Source: CAYLNH01 sp964384625
GTDB lineage: Bacteria; Verrucomicrobiota; Lentisphaeria; JABSQK01
Direction: 5' to 3'
NCBI GenBank assembly: GCA_964384625.1
Contig: CAYLNH010000062.1
Location: 1 to 29,549, forward strand
DNA length: 29,549 bases
In this document: positions 10,301-17,383 of the stretch, one piece after another
Layout: every line of letters starts with the position of its first letter
Numbering within the stretch: the stretch's first letter is position 1
The notes under the pieces: model-generated
Seen by the model: only the letters and a program-made list of their open reading frames with translations
Databases searched by the model: none
Told to the model about the DNA's origin: nothing
Program-made: the position numbers and the translations under genes

Positions 10301-10912
10301 GATACATATGGTCTGGATAAGCTGTACAAGAACGCCGGCAACGCCGTCCGCGTCAACGGCGTCTGGGCCGGCGGCGCCGGCGCCAAAAGGTTCCCGCAGA
10401 AGCATGATCTGCTATATAAGAACGATGTCGTCGTGCTGTGCAACGTCAGCGCTTCGGGCCTGAACTACGAGGGCCGGCGCGCCCTGAAAGACTTCGTCAA
10501 AGCCGGCGGCGGCCTGGTTATCCTCGGTGGCGTCTACACCCTCGGCAACGGCGGTTTCAAGGATACCTTCCTTGACGACATGGTGCCGGTCGAGACACAG
10601 TACGGCGAGGTCAAGCCGTTGGATAACCCCACAGTCCTCTCGTCGACCGGCAGTCTGGCGGCCGGCATATCGATGCGACCCGCGCCGTCGATCTACTGGC
10701 TGCATGACGTCAAACCGCGTCCGGACGCGAAGGTGCATCTGAAGGCCGGGAACCACCCGTTGCTGATTACAAAGGCGTACGGCAGGGGCCGCATCGCGGT
10801 TTTCGCCGGGACTGTACTGGGCGAGAAGCAGAATGACGATACACCGTTCTGGGAGTGGTCCGGCTGGCCGCGCATTCTCGACAACACAATCAAATGGGCC
10901 GCCGGCAAGTAA
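7355..10912 (+). CDS. Secreted multidomain TIM-barrel glycosidase-like protein with C-terminal GATase-like domain
   Basis: The start at 7355 is chosen because AAGGAGAGAG lies just upstream and MKVLGLLLLATLPLSILWAG is a signal peptide; the longer frame from 7301 would bury it. The product is 1185 residues. After an N-terminal sandwich and an Ig-like module (about 165-260), residues about 270-640 look like a TIM barrel, with GWDGVRFDGHW placing Asp464 at a likely catalytic strand end, as in GH-A/GH13-like barrels. Residues about 780-960 form a jelly-roll-like module. From about 972 a class I glutamine-amidotransferase-like (ThuA-like) Rossmann domain follows (FVKAGGGLVILGG) without a nucleophile Cys in the expected place. 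I cannot name the family. It leads the plus-strand run and probably acts outside the cytoplasm on a polysaccharide. Confidence 0.8.
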   Translation: MKVLGLLLLATLPLSILWAGSGDYVVPVETMRKPKGAEIDLDGILVFSPKDNQVRISSSGLANIKPGQYELIFKAAATPYNGTNAGVRFITYCKNPSFRRQQTVGGMAAPRDGSPFETSFTLTLEKTVRLAFEIDVTNNYYGKKWVKGKNVKRPIKEIKIWPIRLKRLDHDVIITDIRSKKVYYQPGEAGSVTATIRNFANRAVNAKVDMVVLHQLANAQPAPSQSITLPAGGTKEVTFQFPTDKLRFGCEARIRVREGKKTHAEKGDYFSVHDEFWAVGLGGTTRITGHSGLTKMSPELVAEDIAKLRRQYVNWWEKIFWPPDDWGDMTPETESWMSGQSARWESATNIKTYVAALKPHGIKSITYGKHVAMGPAGWEMVRRKPDWFYHNSAMQPKGRFHTEDLYTWNDLEYHSTKDRLDHKTFHGVFWIVSPDLRQERVVLHGINEMIESSKRFGWDGVRFDGHWTAGNDALSTHNMRLLKTRLRGYDKDYLFGFNFSWSHGHHTSHMNNRGMVSMDHEFAESMAGGGMYMQEAIGHFGYAAAQKYSKWSDYAKKEVKACRGVNQAGGHYYFIYRLPRGEPVDKMYKFVLGTAAGAHPVYGAQNSAPGSVSWPRFLTRWSAILFDKHARSVDPKGMVEIKTPRPLWWEEWTRERVVDAKTRHLIVHLINPPASDALKDKKDPLPPIAKDVKLRVKIPAGQTLRRVLALDPKESVHTIPVKTKKDNGHVLVAAGDVAIWRIFVFEFNGNFTPPQTEPFLTKAPDPKEVEAGRTSTGGPIGVDPMRPEITSSIKGKVRIVETDKAYNSVGALSTDDGDALNGVAQHRPANMRKRMIGKSWAAGLKPGKYVAHFRIKIVDKGKTPAEHRVSMRALFHGVWDRKFSFGSNPSKYKGDRLLKVDGKYHYYPIPFEMPKIGSPSWLGVASTSRTGDNELFMDHIAFQTVEIYTDAKLEKSDKTQAPTTRPGGSAGLDVFIARGWTWDTYGLDKLYKNAGNAVRVNGVWAGGAGAKRFPQKHDLLYKNDVVVLCNVSASGLNYEGRRALKDFVKAGGGLVILGGVYTLGNGGFKDTFLDDMVPVETQYGEVKPLDNPTVLSSTGSLAAGISMRPAPSIYWLHDVKPRPDAKVHLKAGNHPLLITKAYGRGRIAVFAGTVLGEKQNDDTPFWEWSGWPRILDNTIKWAAGK

Positions 10913-10926
10913 ACCGGCGGGAAGGA

Positions 10927-12087
10927 ATGATGACGAAGCTTATCGTGTTTCTGGGGCTGACCGCACTGGTCGCCGTGGCAGGAGATCCCAAGCTTGAAGA
11001 CCTGGGATCATTCCTGGAACCGTTCTATGAGAAACCGAACGAGAAGCGGATCACCGATGATCTCGAGGTCTTCAACGGCCGCATCTATATCGCCCACGGC
11101 TATACCAACACGAAGCAGCGCCAGCAAACGATCTATTATGATATCGAAAAAGGCGCCTACGGTCGGCACGAAGGCAAGGACGGCAAACCACTGACCTGGC
11201 CGATCGAGAAGACATTTAAGACCCATGTGTTCGGGAATGAATTGTTCATTCTCGATTACGACCCGATCCATGGGAAGTCCAACCTGCTGCGCGTGCAGAA
11301 AGACGGCAGCATTACAACGCAGAAGCCCAGTAAAGACGCCCACAATCGTGACGTAGTCGTGTTCGACAAAACCATCTTTGTCAGTGTCGGACGCATGGAT
11401 ACGCCGTGGCCGAGCATGGCCTGGTCGAAGGACGACGGGAAGACGTGGAAGTTGATCGACCAGTCGAAACAGTTTCCGAAACGCAGTCTGTATGTACGCT
11501 ATTTCGTCTTCAAGAACACACTCTACGCCTGTACAAGTTCGAAAGAATGGGACAAGAACTTCAAGCGCACACGGAAGACAACCCTGGAAGAGATCAGGAA
11601 AGCACTCGTCCCCAACCAGGATGTGCCGTGGCTCATCCGCTACACCGGCAAAGCAAACGCGCCCTGGGAAGCTGCCGTCCAGTCGCCGGACGGGTTCCTG
11701 CCGGAACACCCGGATGGGAATTCCAAGTACAGTGAGGTCATCTACGTTGCCGTCCCGGCCGATGACGAGTTGATCTTTACCTCGGCGTCCCGACTGTACG
11801 CCGCGACCTCGATCACACCGCCGAAGATCACGCCCATTGGTTTCGGCAAGAACACCTTCGTCAAAGACCTCTATCAGGACCGGGACGGCCGTGGCTGGGC
11901 CTTGGTCAACAGGCGTAACGGTAAAAGGGACATGACGATCACTGTCGTCCGTTACGCCGGCAAGGGCAAAGTGAAACGAATAGTTGAGGTCAAGGACGAG
12001 CTCGCCGCCTCCTGTCTGGCAATTGCCGATGGTTACGTTTACCTCGGCTTGCACCGCGGCCGGCTGAAGCGCGTTCGCCTGAAGTAA
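10927..12087 (+). CDS. Secreted sialidase-like (BNR) beta-propeller protein
   Basis: The ATG at 10927 is followed at once by a second ATG (10930). GGAAGGA directly precedes them, so 10930 may be the true start; both give the signal peptide TKLIVFLGLTALVAVAG. The 386-residue product has strand-rich repeats and one good Asp-box, SKDDGKTW at residues 167-174, the loop motif of sialidase/BNR propellers. It shares KDAHNRDV and the surrounding pattern with the partial protein at 1-513. The sialidase catalytic Arg triad and FRIP motif are not evident, so it is more likely a binding or accessory protein than a sialidase. It follows the TIM-barrel gene by 14 bases, indicating co-transcription. Confidence 0.8.
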   Translation: MMTKLIVFLGLTALVAVAGDPKLEDLGSFLEPFYEKPNEKRITDDLEVFNGRIYIAHGYTNTKQRQQTIYYDIEKGAYGRHEGKDGKPLTWPIEKTFKTHVFGNELFILDYDPIHGKSNLLRVQKDGSITTQKPSKDAHNRDVVVFDKTIFVSVGRMDTPWPSMAWSKDDGKTWKLIDQSKQFPKRSLYVRYFVFKNTLYACTSSKEWDKNFKRTRKTTLEEIRKALVPNQDVPWLIRYTGKANAPWEAAVQSPDGFLPEHPDGNSKYSEVIYVAVPADDELIFTSASRLYAATSITPPKITPIGFGKNTFVKDLYQDRDGRGWALVNRRNGKRDMTITVVRYAGKGKVKRIVEVKDELAASCLAIADGYVYLGLHRGRLKRVRLK

Positions 12088-12370
12088 ACTCTCCTCCCCG
12101 AACGCCCCATCCCGGCAGTCGATCTGCCGGGGGCACCGGAACATCGTCATAAACGGATTTCCGGTCGCGGGAAACCGGCCTGAAACACACCCTCCGGAAG
12201 CAATCAGTTCATCAGAAGCACTTGTGCCCTGCCCCCCAAGACTGAGGTCGACCCACGAGATTCCCGCAAAAATCCCCCGTGTTCGCGGAACCTGTGTCAT
12301 ATAGTTGTATCAAATAGTGTGAAACAGGACGAAGTCGACCCAGCTTTTCATCTCGTAGAGGAGAGTCATA
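12088..12370. other. Intergenic region with hairpins upstream of the CBM9 operon
   Basis: These 283 bases hold no convincing gene. The left part has the hairpin at 12111-12131 and a weaker one, CCGGT/ACCGG, at 12161-12178. The right third is more AT-rich (around 12295-12320) and probably contains the promoter for the next operon, though no clean -35/-10 pair stands out. AGAGGAGAG at 12356-12365 is the ribosome site for the gene at 12371. Confidence 0.5.
12111..12131 (+). terminator. Perfect 8-bp hairpin after the sialidase-like gene
   Basis: CCCGGCAG, the loop TCGAT, and CTGCCGGG form a perfect stem 23 bases after the TAA. There is no T-run behind it, so it is either a weak or factor-assisted terminator or an mRNA-stabilising hairpin. 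Confidence 0.4.
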
Positions 12371-15300
12371 ATGGTTCAGAAGATATGGACAATAGTATTC
12401 CTGCTGCTCGCGGCAGGCATCGGATTGCAGGCAACGGAAACGGAGAACCTCAATATCAACGTGCTGCCGGCAAAAAAGCCGATCAAAGTCGACGGCGACA
12501 TCGAGGACTGGGATCTGTCCGGCGGCGTGCTGATTTGCAGTGACGTGGAGAACTTGCGTACCAGGATGGGGACCTGGATCCATGTGATGTACGACGCGAA
12601 GAACCTCTACGTTCTCTCGCGTTGGCTCGACGAAACACCGATGAGCCACCCCGGCTCAATTGCCGGTGACTTTGGCTGGAGTGGTGATTCCCTGCAGCTA
12701 CGCATCATTGCCGGGGACAAGGTGAATAACCAGGACATGATCTGTTGGGTTACCGCCTGGCGCGATCGCGACGGCAAGGATGTGGTCGATCTCGACTTCC
12801 CCAGGAAGCAACTGAAACACATCAAAGATGCAAAGACCAAAGGCGCGCAGCAAGCGTTCAAAGTCACTGCGGACGGCAAGGGCTACATTCAGGAGATCGC
12901 CTTGCCCTGGTCAGTGCTGACGCCAAAGCCTTTCGTTCCGAAGGCCGGCGGCCGCATCAAGTTTTCGGTCGAGCCGAATTTCAATACGAGCAGCAATTTC
13001 CGCATCTCGATGAAAGGCATCTTCCAACCCGGCGAAGTACCGGACCGCGTGTTCACGTTTTCGAGTGTGCGGACCTGGGGGTTCGGGATGCTGCAGGCCA
13101 AGGGCAATATCGAGCCGCAGAAACTCCGTCTCGCCGACAGGCGCGAATTCAACGTGTCCATGCAGGACGGCAAACCGGTAGTCGATTGGACCGGGCTGTT
13201 CAAATCCAAGAAGATGGAAGGCTTTGTCAAAATCCCGTTGGTCATGCCGGAGGACGGTTATGTATCGCTGAATATCAAGAACGCCAAGGGCCAGGTGGTG
13301 CGTCAGTTGCTGACCGCCAACTTCTACACCAAGGGCAAGCATGAGATTGTCTGGGACGGTCTGACGAACATGAGCCATCTCAAACCCGGCGAAGTTGTGC
13401 CGGCCGGCAAGTACACTTGGGAGGCAATCTACCACACGGGCCTGGGGCTGCGGATGGTCGGCTGGGCTGATAACGCCGGCAAATCACCTTTCAACTCACC
13501 CGGCGGCAATTGGGGCGGCGACCACGGCAAGCCATGTGCCGTGACGACCAACGGCAAGTACATGTTCCTGGGCTGGAGCGGCTCGGAAGCCGGCAAAGCG
13601 GTTGTCTGCACGGACCTGAAGGGCAACGTCAAGTGGCGCCATAAGCGGGGCGGCTTCGGTTCGGCCCGACATATCGCGGCGGATGCCAAGAACGTCTACG
13701 TCAATGACACGCAACTGAAGAAATCCATTCTCTATCGGCTCGACGCGAAAAATGGCAGCTATGCGTACTGGAAGGGCAAGCAGACCGCCGAGCTGCAGTT
13801 GCCCAGCGGTTTGAACGGCATGGACATCGCCGGCGGCAGACTCTACCTCGCCATGCAGGATGCCATCCATGTGCTTGACGCCGAAACCGGCAAAGAAGAA
13901 CTGGTCGTCCAGCTGAAAGGCGCCGGAGATGTGGAAGCCGCGGCTGACGGCAAAGTCTACGTCCTCGTTGGTGGCGCCGCGTTGCACCGTCTTGCCGACA
14001 AAGGCAGCAAGGCGATCATCACCGGTCTGAAAGCAGCCAAAGGCCTGGCGATCGACAAAGCCGGCAATTTCTACATTGGTCTGGGCGCCCCGGCCAACCA
14101 GGTCGCTGTCTTTGACGCAAAAGGCAAAGAAGTGCGCCGCATCGGCAAGAAGGGCGGCCGCCCTCTCACCGGGCTCTGGGACCCAAACGGTCTGCGCTTC
14201 ATCTATGAATTGCGCGTCGACAAGAAAGGGAAGCTCTGGGTCGCCGAACAAGATGATCGGCCCAAGCGTTTCTCCTGCTGGAACACGACCAACGGCAAGT
14301 TTGTGAAGGAGTTCTTCGGCCCGACCGTCTACGGCGCCCTCGGCGGCGCCATTTCCCCCTTGGACCCGCTGGTCATGGTCGGCAGCGGCTGCGAATGGAA
14401 GCTTGACAAAGAGACCGGTCGCGCCACCTGCGTTGCCGTGTTCCACCGCGGCAGAATGCAGACGGCCCGTTTTGGTCTGAGTCCAAAAGGGCGTCAGTAT
14501 GTAGCCGTCGGCGAAGGCTGGATCCATGGCCGCCCGCCGGTCTCGATCTACGAACGTCTGGGGGCCGGCAAATACAAGCTTCGTACCCGAATCACTGAGT
14601 TGAAGTTTGACACTGGCAAGAAGGGCCGACGCAACAAGCCCGTCATGGGAACCGGAGCCCGCGTCTGGGCCGACGCCAACGACGACCAGAAAGAGCAGCC
14701 CGGTGAAGTGCAGGAGTACAAAGTAAACCTGAATGGTTGGATTGCCGGCTGGGGCATGCCAATGACCCAGACCATGATTTTCTACGGGACCACCTACCGT
14801 GCCACGCCGACCGGCTGGACTGCTTGCGGCGCGCCGCAGTACGATTTCTCCAAGGCCAAAAAGCTGCCGATCTCAAAGGCCTGCGGCGGGGGCGGCATGG
14901 GCACCACCCGCGGCTGCGGCTCGCAGGACGGCAAGCTCATGGTCTACAACGGCTGGTACGGTAAGGACCACGCGTTGTTCACTTGCTTTGACATCGACTC
15001 GGGCAAGGAAGTATGGACCTATCCCAATAACTACGTTGGCGTCCACGGCGGGCATCGCGCCCCGCCGGCACAGACCGGCTTGATCCGCGGCGCCTACACC
15101 ATCGTCGGCACCGGCAAGATGCGCGAGCCCATCGGTGATATCTTCGTGATCTCCACCGACAAAGGCGAATGGCACATCCTCACCGGCGACGGCTACTACC
15201 TCAGCAGCCTGTTCCAGTCGTCTGCACTGAAGCGCCAGTGGCCGGGCAGCGCCGTACCGGGCGCGATCATGGACAACTGCCCGCCGGGCATGGGCGCTGA

Positions 15301-16192
15301 GGATTTCGGCGGCTCCATTACTGTGGCCAAGGACGGCAATCTCTATGTGCAGTCCGGCAAGACGGCGTTCGTCAACGCAAAGGTCGTCGGCCTGGACAGC
15401 GTCAAGAAGATCCCCGGCGGCAAGCTGACGATCGCGCCGAAGGACCTGGCCGAAGCCAAGCGCATTCGCGAAAAACTGCTGCAGGCCAGCGTCGGCACCA
15501 AACGCCTTCAGGTAATGAAGAAGACCGTGACGTTCACGGGCAATCTGCGCAAAGATTTTTCCGGCAGCAAGCCTGCGCGTTTTGCCAAAGACGACTCGGC
15601 TGCGGTCCAGGCATCCCTGGCCTATGACGACAGAAACCTCTATCTGGGCTACTACGTGAAGGACCAGACCCCATGGGTCAACGGCGCCAGCGACCCGGCA
15701 CAGATGTACGCCATGGGCGACACCGTCGACTTCCAGATCGGCACGGACCGGAAGGCCAACGGAAAAGGCGGACCATCCCTTGGCGACCTGCGCCTGTCCG
15801 TCGGCAACTGCCAGGGCAAGAATGTGGCAGTCGTGTACCGTCCGAAAGCCAAGCCCGGAGAGCAGGCGCCGAAGACGTTCTATTCCGGTGTCGTCCGGCA
15901 GGGCTACAAAATGGAGAGCGTGAAAGTTTTGAAGGACGCCAAGATCAACGTTACGATTGGCAAGGACAAGAAGTCGGTGACGGTTGAGGTAGCGGTTCCA
16001 CTCAGAAGTCTGGGCTTGAAGCCGAAGACTGGTCTCAAGCTGCCCGGTGACATCGGTGTCACCCATGGCGATGCTGCCGGTAAGGACACGATCCTGCGGA
16101 CCTACTGGAATAACCAGAAGACCGGCCTCGTCGCCGACGAAGTCTTCGAGCTGAAACTGACGCCAGGCGACTGGGGCATCTTCACGTTCTAG
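12371..16192 (+). CDS. Secreted giant CBM9 / FlgD-like / propeller / EF-hand / CBM9 protein
   Basis: 1273 residues, ATG start with AGAGGAGAG upstream, and signal peptide IWTIVFLLLAAGIGLQA. Residues about 30-245 look like a CBM9/DOMON sandwich (IKVDGDIEDWD, then alternating strands). About 281-355 is a FlgD-like Ig domain (IKNAKGQVVRQL, KGKHEIVWDG, PAGKYTWEA). About 380-1000 carries NHL/PQQ-like propeller strands (LAIDKAGNFYIGLG, RVDKKGKLWVAE) and an EF-hand-like loop DANDDQKEQPGE at 768-779. A second CBM9-like domain (about 1055-1270) closes it. The whole resembles the 17384-21064 product. Role inferred: envelope-exposed carbohydrate binding, possibly with a lyase function hidden in the propeller; no catalytic set can be named. 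It is the first gene of a three-gene operon. Confidence 0.8.
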   Translation: MVQKIWTIVFLLLAAGIGLQATETENLNINVLPAKKPIKVDGDIEDWDLSGGVLICSDVENLRTRMGTWIHVMYDAKNLYVLSRWLDETPMSHPGSIAGDFGWSGDSLQLRIIAGDKVNNQDMICWVTAWRDRDGKDVVDLDFPRKQLKHIKDAKTKGAQQAFKVTADGKGYIQEIALPWSVLTPKPFVPKAGGRIKFSVEPNFNTSSNFRISMKGIFQPGEVPDRVFTFSSVRTWGFGMLQAKGNIEPQKLRLADRREFNVSMQDGKPVVDWTGLFKSKKMEGFVKIPLVMPEDGYVSLNIKNAKGQVVRQLLTANFYTKGKHEIVWDGLTNMSHLKPGEVVPAGKYTWEAIYHTGLGLRMVGWADNAGKSPFNSPGGNWGGDHGKPCAVTTNGKYMFLGWSGSEAGKAVVCTDLKGNVKWRHKRGGFGSARHIAADAKNVYVNDTQLKKSILYRLDAKNGSYAYWKGKQTAELQLPSGLNGMDIAGGRLYLAMQDAIHVLDAETGKEELVVQLKGAGDVEAAADGKVYVLVGGAALHRLADKGSKAIITGLKAAKGLAIDKAGNFYIGLGAPANQVAVFDAKGKEVRRIGKKGGRPLTGLWDPNGLRFIYELRVDKKGKLWVAEQDDRPKRFSCWNTTNGKFVKEFFGPTVYGALGGAISPLDPLVMVGSGCEWKLDKETGRATCVAVFHRGRMQTARFGLSPKGRQYVAVGEGWIHGRPPVSIYERLGAGKYKLRTRITELKFDTGKKGRRNKPVMGTGARVWADANDDQKEQPGEVQEYKVNLNGWIAGWGMPMTQTMIFYGTTYRATPTGWTACGAPQYDFSKAKKLPISKACGGGGMGTTRGCGSQDGKLMVYNGWYGKDHALFTCFDIDSGKEVWTYPNNYVGVHGGHRAPPAQTGLIRGAYTIVGTGKMREPIGDIFVISTDKGEWHILTGDGYYLSSLFQSSALKRQWPGSAVPGAIMDNCPPGMGAEDFGGSITVAKDGNLYVQSGKTAFVNAKVVGLDSVKKIPGGKLTIAPKDLAEAKRIREKLLQASVGTKRLQVMKKTVTFTGNLRKDFSGSKPARFAKDDSAAVQASLAYDDRNLYLGYYVKDQTPWVNGASDPAQMYAMGDTVDFQIGTDRKANGKGGPSLGDLRLSVGNCQGKNVAVVYRPKAKPGEQAPKTFYSGVVRQGYKMESVKVLKDAKINVTIGKDKKSVTVEVAVPLRSLGLKPKTGLKLPGDIGVTHGDAAGKDTILRTYWNNQKTGLVADEVFELKLTPGDWGIFTF

Positions 16193-16216
16193 CTCATTCC
16201 CATCGCTTGCGATGGG
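16190..16216 (+). repeat. REP-like hairpin overlapping a stop codon (third, diverged copy)
   Basis: CTAGCTCATT is followed by CCCATCGC, TT and GCGATGGG. The TAG stop of the CBM9 gene lies inside the element. Reversed, the repeats at 21067-21118 and 22075-22126 read CTAGCTCA plus two or one bases and then a stem around the same CGCTTGCG core. Stem positions differ by a paired change (G-C to A-T) and a wobble-to-Watson-Crick change. In mRNA the loop would be CUUG, a known stable tetraloop. Confidence 0.7.
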
Positions 16217-16233
16217 GAACAAGAGATGTCAGT

Positions 16234-17358
16234 ATGGGCACCCAAAGCAAACTCCGACCGCATGAACGCCTGACGCAAACGCTGCGCGAACGCATCAGTT
16301 CGGGCATCTGGCAGGTCGGGGAGATGATCCCGGCACGCCGGGCTTTGGCACAGGAGTACGGTGTGGCGCTGGCCACCGTCGGCAAAGCAGTGCACGCGTT
16401 GATCGCCGAGGGCTATCTGCGCGCCGATGACCGGCGCGGCACCTTCGTCGCGTCGTTGTCGCGTGAAGACGCGGGCCCGCCCCAAGGTGCACTGAGGACC
16501 TCTGAGTATGTTGTGGGATTGATCACTCGGATCATCCCGTACGACAGTTTGGCGGCTCGACAGGCGCAATGGAACTCGCGTATCCTGCACGCCTGCGAAC
16601 AGGCGTTTTCAAGTGAGGAAGGCGTTACTCTCAACTTCGTGGATCTCGTCCGGGAGGGGCAATCGGATCTGACCATGGAAGAGGCGATCGCCGTATCGGT
16701 GGCAGCCGGTGCGCAGGCGATCGTATACATTGGTGGTCCAGGCGAAGACCCTCTTGAACTACTGATGGAGAAGGAATTGCCGCCAGCCGTCTGCGTTACT
16801 CTTGACCCCATTGATCTACCGATCCCGCAAGTGTACATCGACAGCTCCATTGGCGGGGCCCTGGCCGTTCGTCACCTGCGCCAACGCGGCTTCGAACAGT
16901 TGATCTTCCTGCGGCCATTCATTACCAATTGGGTGACGCAACGGCTGCAGGGCGTACAGGCCGCAGTTGCTGCGGAGGACCTGCAGGTGTTTCCCAAACG
17001 GCCGTTGGCAAAGGTCGACCTCAATCTGCAGCCGGAAATCGGCGGCCGGCTCGCAGCGCGGATTCTCGCCAAGCCCCCGGCACCGAAGACCGGCATCATC
17101 GCCCCCAATGATCTCGTCGCTCGCGGCTTTATGGAGCAAGCTTCAACGATGGGGTTCGAAGCGGGGCGGGACTACGGCATCCTCGGGTTTGACGACCGCC
17201 AGCGAGAGGTCCAGCTCACGAGTTTGCGGCCGCCGCTGGAACAGATGGGTCAGGAGGCCGCGCGCCTGGCAATGCTCTGTCTGCATCGGCGCGTCGCGCC
17301 ATCGCGCGTCGCGTTGCCGCACAGTCTCATTGCCCGCGCATCCACTAAGATTCCCTAG
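16234..17358 (+). CDS. GntR-type winged-helix regulator with LacI/PBP-like sensor domain
   Basis: I use the ATG at 16234, eight bases after AAGAG; a TTG at 16207 in frame would start inside the hairpin. The 374-residue product begins with a GntR winged helix (about 5-75): ISSGIWQVGEMIPARRALAQ, then ATVGKAVHAL and RADDRRGTFVASL. Residues about 85-374 resemble the LacI/ribose-binding effector fold, with HLRQRGFEQLIFL, then GIIAPNDLVARGFMEQA and YGILGFDDR, all typical of that family. It lies between the two giant CBM9 paralogues (41 bases after one, 25 before the other), so it most likely controls this operon in answer to a sugar ligand. It is not a close copy of the regulator at 3898-4971. Confidence 0.88.
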   Translation: MGTQSKLRPHERLTQTLRERISSGIWQVGEMIPARRALAQEYGVALATVGKAVHALIAEGYLRADDRRGTFVASLSREDAGPPQGALRTSEYVVGLITRIIPYDSLAARQAQWNSRILHACEQAFSSEEGVTLNFVDLVREGQSDLTMEEAIAVSVAAGAQAIVYIGGPGEDPLELLMEKELPPAVCVTLDPIDLPIPQVYIDSSIGGALAVRHLRQRGFEQLIFLRPFITNWVTQRLQGVQAAVAAEDLQVFPKRPLAKVDLNLQPEIGGRLAARILAKPPAPKTGIIAPNDLVARGFMEQASTMGFEAGRDYGILGFDDRQREVQLTSLRPPLEQMGQEAARLAMLCLHRRVAPSRVALPHSLIARASTKIP

Positions 17359-17383
17359 TGTTCCGCTTTTTAGAGGAAGATTC

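Noticed and set aside
14873..16222. Minus-strand frame of 449 codons opposite the first giant CBM9 gene
   Set aside because: Antisense shadow; it covers the CBM9-like domain of a well-supported gene and lacks a ribosome site.
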